NCBI GenBank assembly: GCA_005240015.1
Contig: SBBV01000467.1
Span: 1-6,747, forward strand
Source of the DNA: Candidatus Odyssella thessalonicensis
GTDB lineage: Bacteria > Pseudomonadota > Alphaproteobacteria > Bin65
Direction: 5' to 3'
DNA: 6,747 nucleotides
Part shown: positions 1-5,535 of the stretch, piece by piece
How positions within the stretch are numbered: the stretch's first letter is position 1
Layout of the letters: every line of letters starts with the position of its first letter
The notes under the pieces: generated by a model
What the model was told of the DNA's origin: nothing
Seen by the model: the letters and a program-made list of their open reading frames with translations, nothing else
The model's database searches: none
Position numbers and translations under genes: made by a program

Positions 1-14
1 CGGCCGAGACATCG

Positions 15-34
15 GTCCCCGCTTTCGCGGGGAC
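15..34. repeat. GC-rich palindrome (8-bp perfect stem, TTTC loop)
   Basis: GTCCCCGC (15-22) and GCGGGGAC (27-34) are perfect reverse complements around a 4-base loop. The element ends 15 bases before the ribosome binding site of the exported hydrolase. No T-run follows on either side, so it is not a textbook intrinsic terminator for + strand transcription. Short palindromes of the form GTCCCCGC-loop-GCGGGGAC are, from memory, common dispersed intergenic repeats in alphaproteobacterial genomes. The dispersed nature cannot be shown from this window. It could also end transcription of an upstream gene lying outside the window. Confidence 0.6.
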
Positions 35-62
35 GACACGCAAGGAAACGGGAGAACTCAAG

Positions 63-899
63 ATGATCCACACACAGCTCATCAGAGCCGCCGCGGCGCT
101 CGGGCTGCTTTTGTCGACGCCCGTCCTGGCCGCGGCCGAGACGGGCAGCTACGCCAGCGTCAACGGCCTCAAGATGTACTACCAGGTCGAGGGCATCGGC
201 CGGCCGCTCGTGCTGCTGCATGGCGGCGTCTGCGCGATCGAGGGCTGCATGGGCGCGGTGCGCGCGCAGCTGGTGAAGAGCTGGCGCACCATCGCCATGG
301 AGCAACAGGGCCACGGGCGCACCGGCGACATCGATCGGCCGCTCTCCTACGACCAGATGGTGGAAGACACGGCCGCGCTGCTGCGCCGGCTCAAGGTCGA
401 GGGCGCCGACATCGTCGGCTACAGCATGGGCGGCGCCATCGCGTTGCGGCTCGCATTGCGGCATCCGAGTTTGGTGCGCAGGGTCGTGATCTTCGGCACC
501 GGCTACAGCGCCGAAGGATTCCCGCCCGGCTTCCTCGACGGATTCAAGAATCTGAAGGCCGAGGATATCCCGGCGCCGTTCCGCGAGGCCTATGAGAAGC
601 TGGCGCCCAACCCCAAGGGCTGGCCGGCGCTGGTCGAGAAGATCAAGGGCATGGTCGGCAACGACAAGGGCCTGCGCCCCGAAGACCTCAAAGCGATCAA
701 GGCGCCGGTGCTGGTGATGATCGGCGATGGCGACATCGTGCGCGCCGAGCACGCGGTCGAGATGTTCCGCCTCATTCCCAACGCCAAGCTCGGGGTACTG
801 CCGGTCTCGGATCACTTCGCGTTCGTGCAGCGCGCCGACTGGATCGCCGCGATGACCAGGGCGTTCCTCGAGGCGCCGATGCCCGACGCGAAGCAATAG
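63..899 (+). CDS. Exported alpha/beta-fold hydrolase
   Basis: The 278-residue protein has a signal peptide at about residues 1-25: a short basic start, then an Ala/Leu-rich core ending near VLAAA, so periplasmic or secreted action is likely. The rest is a full alpha/beta hydrolase: the oxyanion-hole motif LLHGG (residues 51-55), the nucleophile elbow GYSMGG with Ser121, a probable acid Asp224 in GDGD after the strand PVLVMI, and the catalytic His251 in SDHFAF. The cap region between about 150 and 210 is short. Cys57 and Cys62 sit just after the oxyanion loop and could form a disulfide in the periplasm. The ATG is preceded by GGGAG (50-54) at 8-base spacing, which supports this start. The substrate cannot be predicted: esterase, lactonase, haloperoxidase-like and C-C hydrolase activities all occur in this fold. 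The next gene is 351 bases away, so it is probably transcribed alone or with upstream genes outside the window. Confidence 0.93.
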   Translation: MIHTQLIRAAAALGLLLSTPVLAAAETGSYASVNGLKMYYQVEGIGRPLVLLHGGVCAIEGCMGAVRAQLVKSWRTIAMEQQGHGRTGDIDRPLSYDQMVEDTAALLRRLKVEGADIVGYSMGGAIALRLALRHPSLVRRVVIFGTGYSAEGFPPGFLDGFKNLKAEDIPAPFREAYEKLAPNPKGWPALVEKIKGMVGNDKGLRPEDLKAIKAPVLVMIGDGDIVRAEHAVEMFRLIPNAKLGVLPVSDHFAFVQRADWIAAMTRAFLEAPMPDAKQ

Positions 900-1250
900 T
901 CGAACCGCCGCGGCGCGGGGTCGGCCGAGCCCGACGAGAACGCGATTGCGTCAGCAGGACCGCGCCTCCGCGCGCAATACCGCCATCAGCTGCCGAGTGA
1001 CGGTGCCGATGCGCTTGGGGCTCGACGGCTTTTTTGCGGCATGTACCAGTGGCTCGACCGCGCCTCCAAGTTGGCGCAACGAGGCGGCCTGGCGATGACG
1101 CAGCGAGCGACCGGCGCACGCCCGCGCCACTGCCGCCACCTGGTCGGTGTCGGATCGGCGCCGGCTCGTTCGTCTTCCAGGCGGGAGGTACGTTGCCGCG
1201 ACCACGGCGCCCGCACCGAAATGGACCCGCACAATGAGGAAGTAGCCAAC
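900..1250. other. 351-base gap between hydrolase and SRPBCC gene
   Basis: No intact gene is convincing here. A + strand frame is open from 1041 into the SRPBCC gene, but its first 70 codons give an Arg-rich, Cys/His-scattered sequence unlike any SRPBCC N-terminus, and the family normally begins where the Met at 1251 lies. On the minus strand, 951-1154 looks like the tail of a degraded gene and is listed separately. A weak hairpin (GTCGG at 920-924 with CCGAC at 931-935) lies 21 bases after the hydrolase stop but has no T-run. No clear sigma70-type promoter was seen for the SRPBCC gene. Confidence 0.6.
951..1154 (-). pseudogene. Possible C-terminal remnant of an unidentified minus-strand gene
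   Basis: Reading leftward from 1154 to a TGA at 951-953, 67 codons give a protein-like sequence with balanced composition. It includes the stretches RQAASLRQLGGAVEPLVHAA and KRIGTVTRQLMAVLRAEA, which look like amphipathic helices. Third codon positions are strongly G/C, as in the real genes here. Upstream of about 1154 the same frame becomes Arg-rich and then runs antisense through the SRPBCC gene, so there is no credible start. This fits a decayed gene whose 5' part is lost, but chance coding character in GC-rich DNA is also possible. No family is recognised. The part between 1041 and 1154 has equally high GC3 on the + strand, so only 951-1040 clearly favours the minus strand. Confidence 0.22.
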
Positions 1251-1703
1251 ATGCCCACGACCGGCCATACGATCCGCCTCCACCGCGTGCTCCGCGCCCC
1301 GCCCGAACGCGTCTACCGCGCGTTTCTCGATGCCGATGCGAACGCCAAATGGCTGCCGCCGAACGGCTACACCTGCAAGGTCCACCATATGGACGCCAAG
1401 GTCGGCGGCACGTTCCGGATGTCGTTCACGAACTTCACGACCGGCAAGAGCCATTCCTTCGGCGGCGAGTATCTTGAGTTGACGCCGCACGAACGGATCC
1501 GCTTCACCGACCGGTTCGACGATCCCAACCTGCCCGGAGAGATTCGTGTGACGGTGACGCTCAAAAGCGTCTCTTGCGGCACCGAGATGAGCATCGTGCA
1601 AGAAGGCGTGCCGACGGTGATCCCGGCAAAATCCTGCTACCTCGGCTGGCAGGATTCCCTCACGCTGCTGGCCAAGCTGGTCGAGGCTGAGATTCCCGCC
1701 TAG
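1251..1703 (+). CDS. SRPBCC family (AHSA1/START-like) protein
   Basis: The 150-residue protein matches the compact helix-grip fold of AHSA1-type SRPBCC proteins. Visible hallmarks are an N-terminal strand with RVLRAPPERVYRAFLDAD (residues 12-29), a WLPP turn (34-37), GGTFRMSF (52-59), the strand GGEYLELTPHERIRFTDRFD (71-90), and a C-terminal helix beginning GWQDSLTLLAKLVE (132-145). These proteins bind hydrophobic ligands in a deep pocket. Many have no known ligand, and none can be assigned here. The ATG at 1251 was chosen over the open upstream frame because family homology begins at once after it. A modest Shine-Dalgarno GAGGA (1236-1240) sits 10 bases upstream. There is no signal peptide, so it is cytoplasmic. 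Genes of this kind are often found near ArsR-type regulators or other small stress-linked barrel proteins. Here the neighbour is an NTF2-like gene 206 bases downstream. Confidence 0.9.
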   Translation: MPTTGHTIRLHRVLRAPPERVYRAFLDADANAKWLPPNGYTCKVHHMDAKVGGTFRMSFTNFTTGKSHSFGGEYLELTPHERIRFTDRFDDPNLPGEIRVTVTLKSVSCGTEMSIVQEGVPTVIPAKSCYLGWQDSLTLLAKLVEAEIPA

Positions 1704-1743
1704 TCGAGCAAATCCGATATTCGGGTCCGGCGCCGAAAGATCT

Positions 1744-1846
1744 GCCACGAGGGCACGTCGAACGCGAAGCGTTCACGGTCACGAAGAAGCCTCATATGTG
1801 CAGCAGGCGAAAACCCCATGCTTCGTGGTCTTCGCGTCTTCGTGGC
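1744..1846. repeat. Three-block interrupted inverted repeat with TTCGTGG-like tandem units
   Basis: The right arm (1821-1846) consists of three near-copies of CTTCGTGG: CTTCGTGGT, CTTCGCGT and CTTCGTGGC. Its reverse complement is found in order in the left arm: GCCACGA (1744-1750) pairs with TCGTGGC (1840-1846), ACGCGAAG (1762-1769) with CTTCGCGT (1830-1837), and CACGAAG (1780-1786) with CTTCGTG (1821-1827). The blocks are perfect. The left arm has longer spacers (11 and 10 bases) than the right (2 and 2), and the loop is 1787-1820. A local hairpin GAACGC-GAA-GCGTTC (1760-1774) competes with it. It fills the gap between the SRPBCC and NTF2-like genes. It could be a degraded palindromic repeat element or a structured leader. 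Similar TTCGTG-rich intergenic repeats occur in many bacterial genomes, but that is recall and was not tested. Confidence 0.5.
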
Positions 1847-1909
1847 GATCTTTTCCGGTCCCAAACGCCAGAGTCGATCCACCAGCTGGTGCCGGAAAGG
1901 AGCATCGCC

Positions 1910-2320
1910 ATGGCTCGCAGCACGAAGTCGGACGAAGCGGTCATCCGCCGCATGATCGAGAGCTGGGCCACCGCCGTTCGCGCGCGGAAGATCGGCGACG
2001 TCGTCGCGCACCATACCGACGACATGGTGATGTTCGACGTGCCGCCGCCGGTGAGCGTGCGCGGGCTCGCCGCCTACACGGAAACCTGGGCGCCGTTCTT
2101 CAAGTGGCAGGAAGAGGGCGACGGCACGTTCGAGATCGTCGAGCTCGATGTGACCGCGGGCGATCGGGTCGCCTTCGCCATCGCCTTGCTGCGGTGCGGT
2201 TCGAGAGCCGAGCTCGTCAGGGACGACTCGCCGCGCCTGCGCCTTACCATCGGCCTCAAGAAAATCGGTGGAGCCTGGAAGATCGCGCACGAGCATCATT
2301 CGTTCCCGCTCGAATCGTAG
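1910..2320 (+). CDS. NTF2-like / SnoaL-like (DUF4440-type) protein
   Basis: The 136-residue cytoplasmic protein has the layout of the NTF2-like cone fold. An N-terminal helix (AVIRRMIESWATAVRARK, 10-27) is followed by a short helix and acidic turn (HHTDDMVMFDVPPPV, 34-48), then RGLAAYTETWAPFF (51-64), and three to four long strands ending with IGLKKIGGAWKIAHEHHSFP (114-133). The MFDVPPP turn and the terminal WKIAHEHHS are typical of the SnoaL-like/YybH branch. The family includes ketosteroid isomerase-like and polyketide cyclase-like enzymes and many ligand-binding proteins of unknown role, so no reaction is assigned. The ATG at 1910 is supported by AAAGGAG (1896-1902) at 7-base spacing. The open frame further upstream lies in the inverted repeat and lacks family character. 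It shares direction with the SRPBCC gene 206 bases upstream, and both are small pocket proteins. Co-transcription is possible but not shown. Confidence 0.9.
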   Translation: MARSTKSDEAVIRRMIESWATAVRARKIGDVVAHHTDDMVMFDVPPPVSVRGLAAYTETWAPFFKWQEEGDGTFEIVELDVTAGDRVAFAIALLRCGSRAELVRDDSPRLRLTIGLKKIGGAWKIAHEHHSFPLES

Positions 2321-2426
2321 CCGGCTGGCTCAACGGACCGCTTCGGCGTCTCGAGGCAGGTGAATCTGCCAGGCCGATGAACGCACTCCGTCGCAGCGGC
2401 CTGCAACCGGCGTTTACATTTTCCGC

Positions 2427-2456
2427 TTGACAATGTTCACTTTATGTTCCTAGATT
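2427..2456 (+). promoter_or_regulatory. Candidate sigma70-type promoter with embedded LexA operator
   Basis: A perfect -35 hexamer TTGACA (2427-2432) is followed after 18 bases by TAGATT (2451-2456), a 4-of-6 match to TATAAT. The predicted start is about 2463, reading rightward. The spacer holds the LexA-type box, so repressor bound there would cover the polymerase site. No recognisable gene follows on the + strand before mrcA, which is convergent. The target may be a small RNA, a very short peptide or a lost gene. An imperfect -10 is the weak point. Confidence 0.5.
2435..2449 (+). promoter_or_regulatory. Alphaproteobacterial-type LexA (SOS) box GTTC-N7-GTTC
   Basis: GTTC (2435-2438), seven bases ACTTTAT, then GTTC (2446-2449) is an exact match to the direct-repeat operator known for alphaproteobacterial LexA. 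Eight fixed bases would be expected about 0.2 times by chance in this window counting both strands (equal base use assumed). Its exact placement between -35 and -10 elements makes chance less likely. It implies derepression after DNA damage. The regulated transcript is unknown. Confidence 0.55.
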
Positions 2457-2644
2457 GGCTCATAGGTCCGGATCGGGCCTCGAGCGATGCGCGATTGCAC
2501 GCACCGCCCGCGCTGTTTGGATTTGTGAATCTCGGCCGTCGAAGCGCGACGCACGGGCGTGGCTGCCGCGGGTTCTTGGGTTGCGTCGCCAGATTGTCGG
2601 GGCGAAGCCGCGGACTCTCGCACCCGCGCGCCGCGCTTCCGGAA

Positions 2645-2743
2645 GCCAACAAAAGCCAAGGTGGGCGCGCGTAGGAAGCCAAGGAAAGCCAAGGGCGCGG
2701 TGCGCCAAAAGCCAACGAAAGCCAACAAATGCCAAGGATGCGG
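2645..2743. repeat. Three 33-bp units built from 10-bp-spaced GCCAA words
   Basis: GCCAA occurs at 2645, 2655, 2678, 2688, 2711, 2721 and 2731. The spacings 10, 23, 10, 23, 10, 10 show three 33-bp units (2645-2677, 2678-2710, 2711-2743), each opening with two decamers near GCCAASRAAA. The second half of each unit is diverged; in the third it carries an extra decamer. An eighth GCCAA at 2704 is out of phase. On the + strand the 33-bp period would read as an 11-residue Lys/Pro/Ala repeat (KPTKAK-like). The codons AAA, CCA and ACA are atypical for this genome, so a DNA-level repeat seems likelier than a protein. Confidence 0.6.
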
Positions 2744-2798
2744 GAAAGTTTCGCCCGTCGGCGGCTCATGCGCTGGCGGGACGCCTTTCGCGGCCTGC

Positions 2799-2863
2799 CC
2801 CCGTGCGCCGGGCGTCGCTTACAGATGTTTACGAATGTTTACGTTTGTTTACGCCAACGGGGG
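2799..2863. other. Imperfect stem-loop beside the mrcA stop, enclosing the iterons
   Basis: CCCCCGT (2799-2805) pairs perfectly with ACGGGGG (2857-2863), and GGCGT (2812-2816) with ACGCC (2851-2855). A 6-base bulge lies on the left and a single base on the right. The 34-base loop holds most of the iteron array. Its right edge is 9 bases beyond the mrcA stop codon, in the position of a 3'-end structure for the leftward mrcA transcript. No T-run follows, so intrinsic termination is not established; a role in RNA stability or rho-dependent release is equally open. Confidence 0.4.
2826..2855. repeat. Three tandem 10-bp iterons TGTTTACGNN
   Basis: TGTTTACG is repeated perfectly at 2826, 2836 and 2846, each followed by two variable bases (AA, TT, CC), an exact 10-bp helical spacing. 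A related GTTTACA lies at 2412-2418, just before the LexA-type promoter. The array is AT-rich within GC-rich DNA. It resembles a binding array for a protein contacting one face of the helix, but the motif is not a DnaA, CtrA or other site that I recognise. Confidence 0.65.
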
Positions 2864-2872
2864 AGGGCCCGG

Positions 2873-5389
2873 TCAGTACGTATCGCCGGTGCTGCCGCCG
2901 ATGTTGGGCCGCGAGCCGCCGGGCCGGGTCGGGCTGGTGTCCTCGGCGGTGTCGGTGTCGACGGTGCGGCCCCTGCCGGTGCCGGGCTCGGTGCCGCGCT
3001 TGTAGTACTCATAGCCGGCCCCCGCGCGCACGGCCACGACGCCCTTGGGCTGCGTGAAGTTGCGCGACGGCACGTCCTTGGTCGCCGAGCGCATGAAGTC
3101 GAGGAAGATCGGCGCCGCGGTGACGCCGCCCTGCTCCTGCGGGCCAAGCGTGCGGGGCTTGTCGAAGCCGACCCACACGGCGACGGCGAGATCCGGCGTA
3201 AAGCCGACGAACCAGGCGTCGAGCACGTCGTTGGTCGTCCCGGTCTTGCCCGCGACCGGGCGGCCCAGCGCGCTCACGATGGTGGCGGTGCCGCGCTGGA
3301 CCACGCCCTGCATCATGTTGACCATCTGGAACGCGTTGTCTTCGTCGATGACCTGCTCGCGGTCATTGGGCAGCTCGGGCATGGTCTGGCCGCCCCACGC
3401 CACCTGGCTGCACTTCTCGCATTTCCTCTCGTCGTGGCGGTAGATCGTGTTGCCGCGGCGATCCTGGATGCGGTCGACGAGCGTCGGCGTGATCTTCTTT
3501 CCGCCGTTGACGATCATCGCATAGGCGGTCACGTGCCGCATCGGCGTGGTTTCGTAGGCGCCGAGCGCCATCGCCATCACCGGCTCGAGCTTGTCGGAGA
3601 CGCCGAGCTTGCCGACGAGATCGACGACCTTCTCGAGCCCGGTCGCCTCGGCGAGGCGCACCGTCATGAGGTTGCGCGACTGCTCGATGCCGGTGCGCAG
3701 CGGCGTGGGACCGTAGAACTTGCCCGAGGCGTTGCGCGGCCGATAGGTCTTGTCGCCGAACTTCACGACGATCGGAGCGTCGAGAATGATGGTCGACGGC
3801 GTGAAGCCTTCCTGCAGCGCGGCGAGATAGACGTAGGGCTTGAACGACGAGCCGGGCTGGCGCCAGGCCTGCGTCACGTTGTTGAACTGCGAGAGCCAGA
3901 AGCTGAACCCGCCGGTCATCGCGACGACGCGGCCGGTGTGCGGATCCATCGCGACGAGCGCGCCGGTGACTTCGGGAACCTGGCGCAGCGTGTAGGTGTC
4001 GGGCGGCACCGGCTTGTTCTGCGAGTCGACGGCGATGCGCTCGACGAGCACGACGTCGCCCTGCTTCAGCACGTCGGTGGCCTTCTTGATCGCCGGCCCG
4101 GTCGCGGTCTTGAAGGTGGGCTTGCCGGCCTCGACCGTGATCTCGCCCTGCTTCCGCGCCCAGCTAAGCTCGGTGAGCGGGATACGCCCGCGGCGGCCGT
4201 CGATCATGCCGATGTCGGCACCCTTGTCGTCGATCTCGAGCACGAGGGCCAAAGGCCAGTCGCCGTGGCCGGCCGGCGCCTGCACCTTCCGGAGCTTCTG
4301 GCGCCAGCTGTCGGCCCAGCGCTCGCCCTGGCCTTCCTTCAAGTTGGCGACGGGCCCGCGCCAGCCGTGGCGGCGGTCGTAGGCGACGAGGCCGCGCCGC
4401 AGCGAGGCGTCGGCGAAGGCCTGCAGCTTGGGATCGAGCGTCGAGCGGATCACGAAGCCGCCCGCCTTCATCTTCTCCTCGCCGTGCTTGGCGAGCATCT
4501 CGCGCCGCACTTCCTCGACGAAATACTCGGCGCCGATGCTGATGTAGGGCGGCGGGGGCTTGACACCGAGCGGCGCGGCCTTGGCCTCGTCCGCCTCGGT
4601 CTGGTTGATGTAGCCGTCGTCCAGCATGCGCTGGATCACGTAGTTGCGCCGGTTGATGGCGACGCGCGAATTCTTCTCGGGATTGAAGCGCGAGGGCGCC
4701 TGCGGCAGCGCCGCCAGGAACGCCGCCTCGGCCACGGTCAGCTCTTCGAGCGACTTGTTGAAATAGATCTGCGCCGCGGCGGCGACGCCGTAGGCTTGGC
4801 GGCCGAGGAAGATCTGGTTGAGGTAGAGCTCGAGGATCTTGTCCTTGGTGTAGGCGCGCTCGATGCGGAAGGAGAGGATCATCTCCTTCACCTTGCGCTC
4901 GAAGCGCTGCTCGGACGAGAAGAAGAAGTTCTTCGCCACCTGCTGCGTGATCGTGGAGCCGCCCTGCAGCTTGCCGCCGCCGCTGAAATTGTTGCGGATC
5001 GCGCGCGCGATGCCGAAGACGTCGATGCCCGGGTGCGAGAAGAAGCGCTGATCCTCGGCGGCGATGAACGCGTTCACCACCCGCTTCGGGATGGACGTGT
5101 AGGGCACGAAGATGCGCTTCTCGGACGCGAATTCGCCGATCAGGCGTCCGTCGGCGGCGTAGACGCGACTCACGATCGGCGGCTCGTAGTCGGCGAGCTT
5201 CTGATAGTCGGGAAGATCGCGGCCGTAGAACCAGAGGCCGAAGAACACCACGAACATGCCGACGACGCCGAACAGGAATCCGGCGCTGAGCAGGTTGAGC
5301 GTTGTGCGGTAGAAGAAGCCCGCGGCCGAGCGATCGTATCGTTTTGCCAAAGCCAACCCTCTTGCCCGCGACCGCGACGGCCGACCCAT
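2873..5389 (-). CDS. mrcA: Penicillin-binding protein 1A (bifunctional transglycosylase/transpeptidase)
   Basis: This class A PBP (838 residues from ATG 5389) polymerises lipid II into glycan strands and cross-links peptide stems at the outer face of the inner membrane. A basic N-terminus is followed by one membrane anchor (about 31-54). The GT51 transglycosylase has the catalytic Glu112 in AEDQRFFSHPG, GGSTITQQ (143-150), RKVKE (165-169) and KILELYLN (184-191). A linker/OB-like domain spans roughly 345-460. The transpeptidase has SSFK (Ser514 nucleophile, Lys517), SRN (571-573) and KTGT (715-718). The C-terminal tail (about 800-838) is Gly/Pro/Thr-rich and likely disordered. Length and motifs are complete. 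CEKC (657-660) is a small Cys pair within the transpeptidase part. Start choice: ATG 5389 has only GAGG 11 bases upstream. TTG at 5350 has AAGAGGG (5363-5357) at 6 bases and would give 825 residues with the membrane anchor intact. It lies downstream of amiC on the same strand, with its own candidate promoter. Confidence 0.95.
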   Translation of the reverse strand: MGRPSRSRARGLALAKRYDRSAAGFFYRTTLNLLSAGFLFGVVGMFVVFFGLWFYGRDLPDYQKLADYEPPIVSRVYAADGRLIGEFASEKRIFVPYTSIPKRVVNAFIAAEDQRFFSHPGIDVFGIARAIRNNFSGGGKLQGGSTITQQVAKNFFFSSEQRFERKVKEMILSFRIERAYTKDKILELYLNQIFLGRQAYGVAAAAQIYFNKSLEELTVAEAAFLAALPQAPSRFNPEKNSRVAINRRNYVIQRMLDDGYINQTEADEAKAAPLGVKPPPPYISIGAEYFVEEVRREMLAKHGEEKMKAGGFVIRSTLDPKLQAFADASLRRGLVAYDRRHGWRGPVANLKEGQGERWADSWRQKLRKVQAPAGHGDWPLALVLEIDDKGADIGMIDGRRGRIPLTELSWARKQGEITVEAGKPTFKTATGPAIKKATDVLKQGDVVLVERIAVDSQNKPVPPDTYTLRQVPEVTGALVAMDPHTGRVVAMTGGFSFWLSQFNNVTQAWRQPGSSFKPYVYLAALQEGFTPSTIILDAPIVVKFGDKTYRPRNASGKFYGPTPLRTGIEQSRNLMTVRLAEATGLEKVVDLVGKLGVSDKLEPVMAMALGAYETTPMRHVTAYAMIVNGGKKITPTLVDRIQDRRGNTIYRHDERKCEKCSQVAWGGQTMPELPNDREQVIDEDNAFQMVNMMQGVVQRGTATIVSALGRPVAGKTGTTNDVLDAWFVGFTPDLAVAVWVGFDKPRTLGPQEQGGVTAAPIFLDFMRSATKDVPSRNFTQPKGVVAVRAGAGYEYYKRGTEPGTGRGRTVDTDTAEDTSPTRPGGSRPNIGGSTGDTY

Positions 5390-5416
5390 ATGTCGGCTTA
5401 CCTCGTTGGGGCGCGG

Positions 5417-5444
5417 ACTATATACGCGGCCACCCCTGGCGCAA
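5417..5444 (-). promoter_or_regulatory. Candidate promoter for mrcA
   Basis: On the minus strand TTGCGC (5444-5439) and TATAGT (5422-5417) are separated by 16 bases. The -10 matches TATAAT at 5 of 6 positions and the -35 matches TTGACA at 4 of 6. The predicted start near 5410 leaves a leader of about 20 bases to the ATG at 5389, or about 60 bases to the TTG at 5350. The TATATA stretch is a local AT island in GC-rich DNA. It suggests that mrcA can be transcribed apart from amiC. Confidence 0.45.
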
Positions 5445-5508
5445 GCGCCCGCAGCCTCAGTTTGCCACTGCTTTGTTGCCGAATTCTTTGGCGGCAATGT
5501 GGCTTAGT

Positions 5509-5532
5509 CCCCTTTTCCCCGGGGAGAAGGGG
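5509..5532. terminator. GC-rich palindrome just after amiC (possible terminator or dispersed repeat)
   Basis: CCCCTTTTCCCC (5509-5520) is followed directly by GGGGAGAAGGGG (5521-5532), giving 12-base arms with one mismatch and almost no loop. It begins 3 bases after the amiC stop codon on the minus strand. No U-run follows in that direction, so termination would be atypical; it may instead stabilise the amiC mRNA 3' end. Palindromes of the CCCCTTCTCCCC type are, from memory, common dispersed repeats in alphaproteobacteria, so this could be a repeat insertion rather than a dedicated terminator. Confidence 0.45.
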
Positions 5533-5535
5533 AGA

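Larger units (their letters stand above)
2321..2872. other. 552-base structured intergenic segment between convergent genes
   Basis: No convincing gene fills this stretch between the ends of the NTF2-like gene (+) and mrcA (-). All six frames give Arg/Pro-rich low-complexity translations with codon choices (AAA, CCA, ACA) unlike the flanking genes. It holds, in order, a short hairpin GGCAG/CTGCC (2355-2370, no T-run), a LexA-type promoter (2427-2456), 33-bp repeats (2645-2743) and a stem-loop with iterons (2799-2863). The promoter and iteron parts are distinctly more AT-rich than the surroundings. A short reading frame in the presumed transcript starts ATG at 2487 and stops at 2526-2528 (13 codons); it has no clear ribosome binding site. 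No clear intrinsic terminator is seen for either flanking gene. Confidence 0.6.

Noticed and set aside
651..660. Segments of the hydrolase gene with open minus-strand frames (590-787)
   Set aside because: They lie wholly inside a well-supported + strand gene and give no recognisable protein.
920..935. GTCGG/CCGAC hairpin after the hydrolase as a terminator
   Set aside because: The stem is only 5 bp and is not followed by T residues; such pairs are frequent by chance in GC-rich DNA.
1041..1250. N-terminal extension of the SRPBCC protein by 70 residues
   Set aside because: The extension is Arg-rich and unlike the family, which starts about 10 residues before the first strand, as it does from Met 1251.
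1155..1748. Minus-strand frame running antisense through the SRPBCC gene (upstream part of the 265-codon frame ending at 951)
   Set aside because: The + strand encodes an intact SRPBCC domain here. The antisense translation has no family character, so only the 951-1154 tail was kept, at low confidence.
2053..2061. CRISPR array, tRNA, rRNA, transposase or phage genes anywhere in the window
   Set aside because: No direct repeats with spacers of CRISPR size, no cloverleaf-like element and no transposase or integrase motifs were found; the coordinates are only a placeholder for a window-wide negative.
2559..2872. A small Lys/Pro-rich protein with a CQGCG motif read through the 33-bp repeats
   Set aside because: No ribosome binding site or good start was found, AAA/CCA/ACA codons are atypical here, and the frame runs on into antisense of mrcA. 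It is better explained by DNA repeats, though not excluded.
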